64,000 bases of DNA from Rutpela maculata (Eukaryota > Arthropoda > Insecta > Coleoptera > Cerambycidae): assembly GCA_936432065.2 (NCBI GenBank), contig OW386287.2:191517729-191581728 (forward strand), given 5' to 3'. Shown here piece after piece: positions 24,198-34,859 of this stretch. Position 1 is the stretch's first letter; each line of letters starts with the position of its first letter. The notes under the pieces were generated by a model that was not told the DNA's origin, did not search any database, and was given only the letters and a program-made list of their open reading frames with translations. The position numbers and the translations under genes are program-made.

Positions 24198-24805
24198 AAG
24201 GGCAGCAATCCCCAAAAACTAAAATATTCTTTTTGTAACTTTTTTAATATGGTTTGTGCCTTAATTAACCATTCTCAGTGGAATAATAATACTTTAAGAA
24301 AACAGAACAAAATCCGATATAGGTAGGGGCCGACTGGGTCGCAACCCATAACAAGTCAAATATAATTTTTTAACTTTTCTAATATCGTTTGTGCATTAAC
24401 CATTTTTGGTGGAAAATTATGTACCTATACTTCAACACAACATAATTCGATATAGGTAGGGGATGTCGGAGTAGCAATTCAGAAAAATTAAATTGTAACT
24501 TTTTTAATATCGTTTGTGCATTAACCATTTTCGGTGGAAAAAAAGTTGCAAAAAGAATATTTTACTTTTTGTGGATTGCTAGCCCGTCAGCCCCTAACTA
24601 ATTCGGATTTTGTTCTGTTTTCTTGAAATATATCTATATAGCTATTATTCCACCGAAAATGGTTAATTCACAAACGATATTAAAAAAGTTACAAAAAGAA
24701 CATTTTACTATTTGTGGCTTGCTACCCCTTCAGCCCCTATCTATATCGGATTTTGTTCTGTTTTCTTGAAATATATGGCCATTTTTCCACTGAAAGTAAT
24801 TTATA
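24198..24805. repeat. Fold-back array with ~130-bp tandem subunits in inverted arms
   Basis: A unit containing TTGTAACTTTTTTAATATCG, GTGCATTAACCATTTTCGG and ACAGAACAAAATCCGATATAGG occurs three times in forward orientation (24220-24545). It then occurs twice in reverse (24545-24800). The whole can fold into a hairpin with register choice. It resembles fold-back transposons whose inverted repeats are built of tandem subunits. Confidence 0.7.
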
Positions 24806-25217
24806 CGACGTAAAGGAAAGAGAAATATGGAGAATTGCCGAAAAGATTGTTATCTTCACTCCGCCAAATTTTTATGCTTATTGTGACGTTCAAGCTCTCA
24901 TAACTTGAAAAGCAGTCATAGCCGAGACTTGTGCCCATGAGAATTTTTGCTCAGAAAAGCAAAAACTACAACATACCAAATTTCAGAAAATCCGAGGGTT
25001 TGTGGAGGGTCCTTTGTAAAATTTTCATCTTTTGTTAATTTCAAAACTTATTTATTCAATTTTATTGATTAGTATAGCTTGCTAATAGAACCTGCAAATT
25101 GTTTAAACAACTTATTATTGTTTATTACCATCTTTTTGAGGATAAAGCTAGAGAATTGTAGATTCTTTTCAACTTTTCTTCGACTTTCTAGTCATATTTA
25201 GAAAATACAGAACATAC

Positions 25218-26190
25218 TTCTACATCCACGTAATGGAGTGGAAGCATAGTAACGGTAAAAAAAATGAAATTTACTCTCTCTTGAAATTGGACATGGTGAT
25301 CTTTCATACAGCCGGTAATAAAGTAGAAAAAATATAATCTTATTTTTATTTTTAACCAACTTCAACATCATTATTCAAGGTTCAATTAACCAAATGTTTG
25401 GGTGACATTTTGTTTCATAATTTCCTGTGACTTTTTTGAAGAAAAAAAAATTAAACTCAATGGGTTTTGTTAGATTAGAAAAACCTTGTTTGTTCTTAGT
25501 TGAACTAATGTCTTTCTCTTTCTAACTTGTATTGAATTTGTCTATTACTATAATATATTATTTATTATTTATCTTTGAGAAAAAAATTCTGACAAAACCG
25601 ACAAAAACAAAAGGGAATGCCATAAAATTAACATTTCGGTAACAATGAAGGCTGAAACTGTTTCCCTTGCCTCATATTATGACGACGATCCAATGTTTGC
25701 TAAATAACGTTTAGAAATTTTTAAGCAAGTTCACAGAGCTGTCGAAAAACAAAAAATACGGTTAGATTTTAGTATCTCATTCGGTGGATATCAAATCCAA
25801 ACATTGAATAGAAACGGTCTTGAGCTACGCCATTACCAGGATGACGGGTCCGGTTAGTGCCTAACTGACAGCCTGGCAAATACACTAAGCGCGTCTGTTT
25901 GCTTAGCACTCCAAATCCTATGACAATACAGTAGCTGACGAACGCGAGGCCCACGTAGGCCCCTTCATAACAACCGTGGTTTATACTCCAAGTTGAAGGT
26001 AAATAAACGGAATGTGTAATTACTTACCAGTAATGACATATTGTGTATCAAATAAACGATCTGTTTATAATTTAAGGATATTTGTTCGATCGTTTGTATA
26101 AATATGATATAATCGTAGAAAATATATAGGAATGTCGATGTCTAAATAATATAAATAAAGCACCTATACACCTATTAGTTTAGTAAAATT
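25218..26190. other. Non-coding; GC-richer island at 25780-25990
   Basis: This holds one solo MITE end at 25218-25262. The patch 25780-25990 is clearly more GC-rich than its surroundings and of high complexity, but its frames are short and unrecognised. A host exon or a repeat fragment are both possible. Confidence 0.35.
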
Positions 26191-26400
26191 GATATTTAGA
26201 GAATATTATTTAGGTATTAAGCAAATCACAACTCAAACACTTTTTTATTTACTATGAAATTACCTACTTTCTGTATATTGTTGTCTTCTAGCTAATACTG
26301 ACGAAGCATGATAGGATTCCTAGCATTTTAAAGCAAAAAAATATATCGAAAATACTTAAATTATTTATTTAATTTCAGTCACTCACATTTTAATACGAAA
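26190..26400 (+). repeat. Diverged copy of the 28.8-29.2 kb unit with a short ATG ORF
   Basis: On the plus strand, ATGAAATTACCTACTTTCTG at 26254 is followed by TATATTGTTG, then by CTAATACTGACGAAGCATGATAGGATTC and TTTTAAAGCAAAAAAATATA. The same order is found on the minus strand at about 28990-29250. A middle segment is deleted, so the reading frame is short. Confidence 0.5.
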
Positions 26401-26537
26401 TTATTTAATTTATAAACGGTGGCGGAACTAAAGGAAGTTCAGGGTGTGCGAAAAACACGGGCCCCGAGCTCGGGGGTGCCCACCAACATCAGCCAACATA
26501 TTGTATTTCAGACTTGTTATGGTAAATGTTCCTTTAC

Positions 26538-28120
26538 CAATTTATTTATTTATTTATTTATTTATTTATTATACACTACCCAACAGAACATGTTCCAATT
26601 ACAGGGTAGGAAAAATACACAATAATAAAATACAAAAACAAAATACAAATACACAATAACGAGATACTTAATATTACAAAATACACAATATAACAAATTT
26701 TCAAGGTATATAACGTACATAAAGGTTTTAAGATAATTAATTAAAAGCTCATACAATGAATTCAATTAGTTGTTATAGCAAGCAGTTCTTATGTCTGCAA
26801 CACTACAATTAAAAAGATTAACTTTATCCTGCATATCATGCCAGTTATGACACATATAACATACACCGGTGAGAATTCTAATAGATTTGTTCTTGGTGTG
26901 GGTAAATAAAAAAGATTAGTTGATCTTGTTTGCACCAGTGACATATGAACAAGCGCATTAACTTTTGCCAACAATGCAGGACATTTTATTTTATCATTGA
27001 CAAGTTTATGCAAAAACATAGCAGAGTGAAGAAAGCGCCTTCTGACCAGTTCCTCAGCATTGAACCTCTCTAGCAGCTTGTCGTGCGAAAACCCTATTGA
27101 CGGATAGATTTTGTCCTCCTTAAATGCCATAAATTTTAAAAATCTATGAATTTGTTCGATAGCTTTACTATGTACAGCGTAGTTAGGATTCCATACAACA
27201 GAGCCGTTCTCAAGTTTAGAACGCACAAAAGACGTAAATAGAATTTTTAATGTGTCGATGTTGTTGAGCTCACCGGAGTTTCTAATGATAAAGCCCAGGA
27301 TTTTATAAGCTGATGATACAATGATATTGATGTGCTGGTTAAAGGTCAACTTACTATCAAAAGTTATGCCCAGATCTTTAAATACATTTGGTTTATTTAA
27401 ATGTACCTGATTTATAGAGTATTCATGCTGCACAGGATTCAATTTTAGCGTTACATTTAGCAGCGTTGAGAGGTAGGAAGTTTGATGTGCACCAGTCGTT
27501 TATTAGATCCAGGTCAGCTTGCAGTAGCAAACAGTCAGATTCATCCTTGATAGCTAGATACAGTTTGAGGTCATCCGCATATAGTAAACAATGGCGGTTC
27601 AGACCAAGTACAATGTCATTTATAAATAAAATAAAAAATAGGGGACCCAACACTGACCCTTGTGGTACCCCAGAAGTACAGACTATTCTTTCAGATTTAT
27701 ACCCACAATATTGAACATACTGATTTCTACATTTTAAGTAGGAGGAGCAAAATTGTATTAAATCTCGGTTAAAGCCGAAAGCAGAAAGCTTTCTTAGTAA
27801 AATACTGTGGTCAAGTCTGTCGAACGCCTTTGAGAAGTCTGTATAAATGACATATACCTGTCCATTGCCATCCAACACCTCCGAGATAAATTGTGTAACA
27901 CAAACCAAGTTGCTGATTATCGACCGGCCTGCCACAAATCCGTGCTGATTAGGGCAAATTTGTTCGTTGACATATGTGTGAAGCTCCTCGTATAGAGCGA
28001 ATTCAAAAACTTTACTAAAATTATTAATGATGGTGATGGGTCGATAGTTTTTTATGTCAGTCCGATTGTCTTTTTTAAAGACGGGAATGATTTGCAAATT
28101 ATACTTGAAAAGTTCCCAGT
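26538..28120 (-). mobile_element. Jockey/CR1-like non-LTR retrotransposon, 5'-truncated, (TAAA)n tail
   Basis: The coding strand is minus, and the element ends at a (TTTA)n run (26538-26572 on the plus strand), which is a (TAAA)n 3' tail. Its reverse transcriptase frames are described separately. The 5' boundary lies near 28120, where reverse transcriptase homology stops just upstream of the NYRPI motif. The endonuclease and ORF1 are therefore absent. Confidence 0.75.
26789..28097 (-). pseudogene. Reverse transcriptase of the Jockey/CR1-like element, one frameshift
   Basis: The first frame (28097-27423) has fingers and palm motifs NYRPI (about residue 17), DFSKAFD (87), GVPQGSVLGP (143) and YADD (173). 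The second frame (27442-26789) continues the thumb and C-terminal region with FKDLGITFDSKLTFNQHI and a run of Leu/Arg-rich helices. The join near 27430 lacks a few residues expected between LNAAKCN and NPVQHEYS and is shifted by one base, so the copy is dead. In a working element this enzyme makes cDNA at a nicked target site (target-primed reverse transcription). Confidence 0.85.
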
Positions 28121-28219
28121 TTTGATAACTCTCTGATATGTTTCGTGGAATATAGAATATATGACTGTTTTAAGATAATTAATTTTTATTCTAATTCCTG
28201 TACCTACTTTTTTAATTGA

Positions 28220-28580
28220 TTTGGGCAGACCCTCCGCATCAAATCATGTGCCCAAGTACCAAATTCACTGGCGGGCCCCCGCGACTAATAATTGATGAGT
28301 AGGGGGGGAGAAATGTGAAAAAAAAATGTTTGTCAAGATCTCTGGCGGCCCCCCCTTAATAATTGATGAGCGCCGGGATTTGGAAAAAAAAAATCAACAT
28401 CTCTGGCTGGCTTCCTAAACTCAGACTATATATAATATATTGGGTATATAATATATAATATATAATATATAGTATATAGTATATAATATATATTGGTATA
28501 TAATATACAATATATTGGGTCCCACAAATATTCCTGGAACACGGGCCCCTTCCAATAAAGTCCCGCTACTGTTTCTAAAT
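28220..28580. repeat. GC-rich CATCAATTAT repeat and TA-rich microsatellite
   Basis: 28250-28400 is another member of the GGCCCCCC / AATTGATGAG family found near 18.5 and 24.1 kb. It is followed by an irregular (TATAATA)n run at 28432-28525. Phrases such as ACACGGGCCCC occur both before (26455) and after (28540) the retrotransposon, suggesting the retroelement landed inside one copy of this repeat. Confidence 0.5.
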
Positions 28581-28702
28581 ATTGGTACCTTAATCTAGTT
28601 ACGATAATATTCTACATAGGAAAACACTTTAAAATAAATAAAAATAATTAATTAAATTAAAAATAAATCAAGAATAGCCTTATAAATAATGAATGGATGT
28701 TT

Positions 28703-28957
28703 CTATACTCTATTGATGAGAACTAACGAGTTCGAAACTATTCTAGAGTTGAAATAGAATGTAAGGTTCAATAATTGTTGTGAATGACTGAATTTCAATA
28801 AAGATTTAAGTATTTTCAATATATTTTTTTGCTTTAAAATGCAAGAAATCCCATCATGTAATTTAGCTAGAAGAGTAGTTGTCTTGATTGGTTCTCCAAT
28901 GATTAGTGTTTTAAAGTATATTAGCGTGACCAAAATACAGAAAGTAGATAATTTCAT
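28703..28957 (-). CDS. Small signal-peptide-like ORF, repeated unit copy 1 (uncertain)
   Basis: This 84-codon frame starts MKLSTFCILVTLIYFKTL. That is a Lys followed by a hydrophobic stretch, typical of a secretory signal, and it is followed by GEPIKTTTLLAKLHDGISC. Related sequence occurs next door at about 28990-29215 and at 26254, so this is a repeated unit. The neighbouring copy reads EPIKTTTLPANTDEVLNYMI then a stop within about ten codons, which suggests the tail of this copy is frameshifted. It is either a small secreted-peptide gene family in decay or a chance ORF in a repeat. I do not recognise the family. Confidence 0.3.
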   Translation of the reverse strand: MKLSTFCILVTLIYFKTLIIGEPIKTTTLLAKLHDGISCILKQKNILKILKSLLKFSHSQQLLNLTFYFNSRIVSNSLVLINRV

Positions 28958-29250
28958 ATTAAATAAAAATGTGTGAATGAAATTAAATAAATGATTTAAG
29001 TATTTTTGATATATTATTTTGCTTTAAAATGCTAAGAATCCTATCATGTAATTCAATACTTCGTCAGTATTAGCTGGAAGAGTAGTTGTTTTGATTGGTT
29101 CTCCAATAATGAGTGTTTTAAGGTATTTACCTGGCTAAGTGACTGGTATATTAGTGTGCCCAGTTTAGGGCAACAATATACAGAAAGTAGATAATTTCAT
29201 AGTAAATAAAAAAGTGTGTAAGTTGTGATTTGCTTAATACCTAAATAATA
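28795..29250 (-). repeat. Tandem duplication of the signal-peptide-ORF unit
   Basis: Phrases TATTTTGCTTTAAAATGC, GAAGAGTAGTTGT, TTGATTGGTTCTCCAAT and ACAGAAAGTAGATAATTTCA occur twice in the same order about 260 bp apart. The second copy keeps an extra segment (CCTGGCTAAGTGACTGGTAT) that the first lacks. Confidence 0.65.
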
Positions 29251-29259
29251 TTCTCTAAT

Positions 29260-29885
29260 CATGATGAAAGCAAATAAATAAAAAATAATTATTTGATATT
29301 TATCTGGACAAATTTTGTAACTGATTTTTTTTCAGACATGTCTCAAAGTACAAACGATGAGCATCAAGCAATTATGTCATTTTGTATGCCTAATGTAGAG
29401 TAATACGGACCAAAATGCAGTTTTTTGCAAATATTTGTTTCCAGCAAAAAATATTAAAGAGTTTTCTAAAGCTTATAAACTTTTAAAATGTGTTATTATT
29501 CTATGCTTAAAATTGGAAACAAAATTTTCTTTAGTTGCAAATTTGGCGAAGGCGCCGCGTAAAAGTTCTAAAATTAATAGTTAGGTATTTTAGGAGTAGC
29601 TGATACAGAATCTGATCTCAAAAATTAAGAATTTAAAACAGAAATCCGATTTGGCTGCCATAATAGCAGTACTTTTGCAGATTTACATGAAGTTTGATAT
29701 ATAGAGATTTCAGGATTCTCTGATAACGAGTCTGTCGTTAAAAAGTTTAAAAATTCAACACGATTGAACTGTCTTCAAAAAAGGTCGCTGTCGTCAGAGA
29801 TTTTGAAATAAAATTTCACGGTCGCATTATTATGTCGGTATAAAAATAAACAAATAATTATTTCAACCATATTATTTTGAACCTA
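29260..29885. other. Non-coding stretch, nothing recognised
   Basis: AT-rich, without a recognisable coding frame or bounded repeat. Confidence 0.4.
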
Positions 29886-29889
29886 CTTC

Positions 29890-30300
29890 AATATTGAATA
29901 ATAATATTAATAATAATGATAATATTTATTGGTGTATATATCAGAAAATTGTTTACAAAATTTAAAAAACATAACATTTGCTAACGTATATATAATATAA
30001 AACACTAGGATAAATTATATATTTTTTTTCCTTATGGGTTGCGGTGCCAGAGGCCCCGCCGTACTGAAGCTTAAGCTTATTGTACCCCATAGTCTCTTTA
30101 TCCCATTAATCCCGTTCCTCTCCAAAAGGAGAGTATATGGTCAATGGGAGCTCTGGCTATTTCTTCCGTGGTCACGGTTGGTCCCCCGAAGCGAAGTATG
30201 AAAACCTCCCAGCCACCAAGGCTGGGCATTCACATAGTATGTGGTGAGGAGTTTCCTTATCCTCCTTACCACACATCCTGCATTCTATAAATTATAATAC
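29890..30300 (-). pseudogene. 3' end of a non-LTR retrotransposon with CCHC-like knuckle
   Basis: On the minus strand near 30290-30190 one frame reads CRMCGKEDKETPHHILCECP. This is the CX2CX9HX4C knuckle that follows RNase H or lies near the C-terminus of several insect non-LTR polyproteins. After a frame change, an adjacent frame reads TEEIARAPIDHILSFWRGTG. The 3' end reads ACACCAATAAATATTATCATT and then AAT repeats, matching the tail type at 7.1 kb and 44.1 kb. Only the last about 400 bp is present. Confidence 0.65.
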
Positions 30301-30450
30301 ATAGTAAATAAAATACATACACAAAAATTTAGTACCATATATTAAAAAATGAGCATGTAAATAATATATAGTCAAACTAAAGATGCAGTGAAGTCTGTAA
30401 AAAATATAATAATGCGAAATATAATTTGAAGAATAGTAAATAGCATACAG

Positions 30451-30740
30451 GTCTACAAAAAAGTTCTTGTGCTAAGGTTTTGACCTAAGTTTTCTGAAGT
30501 ATTTTGACTCGTTGAAGCCATTTTTGGACACAAAAAAAATTCTATGATGTCAGTTCCCCTCTGGGTAAAACGGGCAAAAATAGGTCTTGTCCTAAGGTTC
30601 TGATCTAACTTTTCTAAAGTAGTTTGACGCGCTGAAATCATTTTTAAAATCTATAAATATAAATTAGAATCTATAAGCTTCTAAGCTAAGAAGAGCTCTA
30701 CAGTTCAATTTGTACCATTTTTACTTTGAGTAAAATAAAT

Positions 30741-30772
<32 letters not shown>

Positions 30773-31677
30773 ATATGTCAGTTTCCCCCCTACCACCCCC
30801 TTATATTCCCTAAAAACGACAAAAATAGGTCTTGCCCTAAGATTGTGATCTAACAACTTTTTTGAAGTATTTTGACGTGCTGTAGTTAATTTTGGATACA
30901 ATTTTTTCTTTATATCGTGTCAGTTTCCCTCTACCACCCCCTTTTGCTTCTTAAAAAGAGTAAAAATGAGCTTTTCCTTCATATATCGACAGTTCATAGA
31001 CAATTATTTTTATTGTGTAAAGTTATGTGTACACGAAGGCATTGCCAAAGTTTGAATCTTCCACCCACTGCCTCTCACTAGAGAGATAAAAACTGCATTT
31101 TTCGAGATCAATCGACATTTAATGCAACCGAAAATTAGAGGGTAGTAGGATGGTAAAGACTGAATGGTTCAACCTTCGGTAATGTCGATATCATCATTTA
31201 AAATATAAATAAAAAAATTTGTTGACCATTAAATGTCAATTGATATAGGAAAATGCAGTTATTGCCATAGGGAGGTAGTGAGAAGTGGTAGAAGGTGGAA
31301 GATTCAAACTTTAGTAACGCCATCTTCATCACTTTATAAGAAATAATATTTGTCTATTAACTGTCCATATATGAAGGAAAATATCATTTTTATCCTTTTT
31401 AGGGGATAAGAGGTATGTGTAGAGGGAAACTGACACGATAGAAAGTTTTATTGTATCCAAAATTTACTTTAGCACGTCAAAATACTACAAAAATGTCAGA
31501 TCAGAACCTTAGGACAGGATTTTTTTGTCCTTTTTAGGGTATAAAAGGAAATGTTAGATGGAAACTGACACGATCGAAAAAAAAATTGTGTTCAAAATTG
31601 GCTTCAGCGCTTCATACACTTCAGAAAATTTAGATCAGAATCTTAGGACAAGACCTTTTTTTGCCTTTTTTCTAGAT
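30451..31677. repeat. 1.2-kb fold-back element with tandem subunits in its arms
   Basis: Each arm contains successive units with GTCAGTTTCCCTCTACC, AAAATAGGTCTTG, CCTAAG-TT-TGATCTAA and TTTTGACG-GCTGAA. They run forward in 30451-31010 and as reverse complements in 31370-31677. The inner arms also pair (TCCTTCATATATCGACAGTT near 30980 with its complement near 31355), and the centre is near 31165. The left arm is interrupted at about 30650-30772 by an insert ending in AAATAAATG(TAT)n. No ORF is present. Confidence 0.75.
30650..30775 (+). mobile_element. Small insert with (TTA)n tail inside the fold-back arm
   Basis: It breaks the alignment of the two arms. It ends GAGTAAAATAAATG followed by about ten ATT units, the form of a short, heavily 5'-truncated non-LTR insertion on the plus strand. 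Confidence 0.5.
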
Positions 31678-31795
31678 TAATAAACCAATGCGGGTCGGTT
31701 CACGGTGCAGGACAGCACCTCGAAAGCGGGACTGTCCCGCCTAATCAGAGGCGAATAGTCACTTTACATTAGTTCATTAGTAATTATCTTTTAAA

Positions 31796-32531
31796 GGAAG
31801 AGGGTAGCTAAGGCCGGTTTTAGGCGTATTTTATTTTTAGATTTAAATTTTAAAAAACCATTTTTTTATCATCTGTCATCAATATTAATAATAATCAATT
31901 AATAATAATCAATAATCAATAATCAATTAATCAATATTTCACTCCAAACGGAACCTCCCCCCACTCGCACATATCTCTTCTACCCGTTTTAAATATTAGA
32001 TAACCATAATTCAGAAACGGTATCGCTAATTATTTTCTGCATTTAAAAAGTGTTTAGTTAAAGTCTTTTCTTGTCAAAAAAGTTCATCTGGACTACCTTT
32101 CCCATTAATCCCTTTCCCACACCACACCTACTTACCCACCCACACCCTCATCTTGTAATTCGACTTTATAAACATACAGTTATATAATGGAACTACAAGG
32201 ACTCCTTAAGATAAATGTGTGGGTGGGTAAGTATGCGTGGTGGGGGAAAGGGACTAGTGAGGAAGGTAGTCCAGATGAACTTTAAAAAAAAAAAAGACTT
32301 TTGGAGGGTTCTAAACACTTTTTAAATGCAAAAAAAAAAATAGTAATACCGTTCCTGCATTCTGGTTATCTAATACTTAAAAGGGGTAGAAGAGATATGT
32401 GCGAGTTGGGGGGAGGTTCCGTTTGGGGTGAAATCAATTAAATATTGACGACAGATGATAAAAATATAATTTTTTAAAATTTAAATCCAAAATTAAAATA
32501 GGCCTAAAACCGGCCTTAGCTACCCTCCTCC
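31796..32531. repeat. 735-bp palindrome
   Basis: The left arm starts GGAAGAGGGTAGCTAAGGCC and the right arm ends with its complement. Paired landmarks are ATCATCTGTCATCAATATT (31870) with its mirror near 32445, ACGGAACCTCC with GGAGGTTCCGT, and TTACCCACCCACAC with GTGTGGGTGGGTAA around a loop of about 60 bp near 32160. The arms are about 330 bp. It lies 118 bp from the previous fold-back element, and the spacer holds the small palindrome GCGGGACTGTCCCGC (31725). Confidence 0.8.
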
Positions 32532-32539
32532 TGTGTTGT

Positions 32540-33065
32540 TAATTGTTGTTATAAACAATTTACCAACAGTGAAGGAATGGAGATTGAAGTTATTAGAGAA
32601 TTACGTAATAATAATAATAGAAACTTGATGAAATTCAATCAAAAAATTAATATTAATATATTATATAAGAAATAAATCATGTAGAAACATTTAAACATAA
32701 ATGAATGATCTACTGGTACACTAAATCAATATACAATTGTAGTGCTGCTACCTATAAGTTGCTATCAACGTCGCGTTTCGACTTCAAATCGAGTACCTAC
32801 AAGTTTACCTTCAATATTTAATAATATTACACCACTCTCTACCTCGTTTCAAACTCGAGGACATTCCGTACTTTAACATGCGACTTTCTCGAAAACTTAC
32901 AATACTAAATAAAAAATTTAAACAGTAAAGTTGCATTCCAACCTATATCTTTATTTTTTAATCTTGGGTATCTATTTCGAATGATAAAAAAGTTTCCTGC
33001 TTGCCATACTCACCCCTACAAATAGCCTTAGAAAAAAAATCATATTTCCTACAATGATAACATAG
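32540..33065. other. Non-coding stretch, nothing recognised
   Basis: AT-rich. Nothing supportable was seen on either strand. Confidence 0.4.
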
Positions 33066-33070
33066 TAAAA

Positions 33071-33749
33071 CCGCTGCCCAAGGAATTCCTACTTCCACAT
33101 CTAGATTTTCTATCCAAGTCACAACGAAAAAATATTGTATGTGGAAATAATTGTTTATGGAACTTTAATAATATAATATTTGAAATCCTCCACCTCAGAA
33201 ACCCATAAAACGATACCCCACATCGGTAGTGGGGTGGGTGTGGTGATAAGGGGTGGTAGTGGGGGTGGATGAAGTAAAAAATATTTTGAGGTTTCTGGTT
33301 CTTTATCACACACTAAATCACATTTTTTTTCATCCCCTTTAATAATGGGGTGGGGGTGGTATTGGTGGTGGCTAATGCCAAAATTTATTTTGAGACTTTA
33401 GCTTCTTTTGTATATACTAAATACCAACTTTATGGGCTCTTACCTGCTTGATTTACCTATTTACCCCAAATTTACCCCAATTTACCCCCCCCACCCTTCG
33501 ACGCAACAAGATGAAAATATAATCTAGTTCTAGATCTCGTTAAAGTACATATGTATACCAAACTTCAAGTCAATATCTTAAACGGTTCCCGAGTAAACGT
33601 GCGCACAAAAAAAGTTACAGACAGACAGACAGAATTTTTTTTTCTCAAACTTAAAATCTCGACGTTTCATGACATTCTAAGCCTATTTGAACAATAAAAA
33701 TTTTTAAAAATTTTTTTGTCGTTACTATATTTCCACTGGATGTGGAAGT
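33071..33749 (+). mobile_element. CTTCCACATCC-ended MITE, copy 2
   Basis: This copy is close to full-length and matches 17786-18415 throughout, including GTGGGGTGGG, CTTACCTGCTTGATTTACC, AAACGGTTCC-GAGTAAACG and the terminal CTGGATGTGGAAG. It has an extra block with GGTTCTTTATCACACACTAA that copy 1 lacks. Confidence 0.7.
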
Positions 33750-33754
33750 GAAAT

Positions 33755-34740
33755 TTGAGACCAATTCATTGTTCAGTTTATACTTGGAACGAGTTATTTA
33801 TAATAATTGAACTACTCGACGAATCATTATGAAATTCAATAGGGTTATTCTCTTCTAATAACATCCAAGAGGATACGTTGATGATTCCGACCTGTAGAGT
33901 GTTTCCGTACATACGTACAGACAAACTGACGACAACTGATGGTAATTTTCTACAGTAATTTTGGAACTTAACAAAAATTCAAATCAGTCTAAAAATGGTA
34001 CCATTTTTTTTAGAATAAGAGCTTTTCTTTTCAAAAAAATTATGTAATTAAAGTCTATTACTTGTTGAATTATAACCGATTAAAAATGACGTTTATCATC
34101 GAAACTGAGCGCTGGTGCTTTGATTGAGAATAGAGCGTACACCCAGCGGGGCATGCAATAAATCCTTAAAATTAATACTGGTTTATAGTTTAAGCAATCT
34201 CATACTTCCTTTTAATAGCGATAATACTATTTTATATAGAATCGCAGTGCGAATATGAAACATCCTGTAGATAGGTTTGGCAGCTGTCTGATTTTCAATG
34301 CAACCGATTGCTATCAGTAACGTTTATATAAGAGTCCCTACTTTATAATATAAAATGGACAGAGAAACATTTCCAAAATAAATATTTACTTTATGTATGT
34401 CCCTCTACCATGTATCTAAGCACAAAATCGATACAATCACTTTCTCTGGATAAGTGCGTAACAGTCATATTTAATCAGAGTTCACAAAGAAATTGTGTTT
34501 TTTTTTCACAGGAGTACCTAATAGTATAATTTACATAAAGTGATGTAAGTTGACCTACAATGTAAATGTAAATATGGCTTGCTCCTCGCCAAAGATTTTT
34601 TCTTAACATATTTAAACATCGATAATGCAGAGGCGTGAATAATAAATAATGCAAATAGCGTTACTACAATTACTATCCTTTATATGTAGTAGTTTAAAAA
34701 AACATTTTAGAAATGTAATTTTTAACATTGAAGAGGTTTG
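33755..34740. other. Non-coding stretch, nothing recognised
   Basis: No supportable gene or repeat boundary. It precedes the second Jockey-superfamily retrotransposon. Confidence 0.4.
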
Positions 34741-34859
34741 TTTGTACTTCAACTTCTTGGCGATATTGAGGCACCTTTCAAGCCACACCAATCATGCATT
34801 ATGTCCATCGTCTTATTTACAACGTCTTGGCAGACATTTGACCCATACAATATTCTGGG

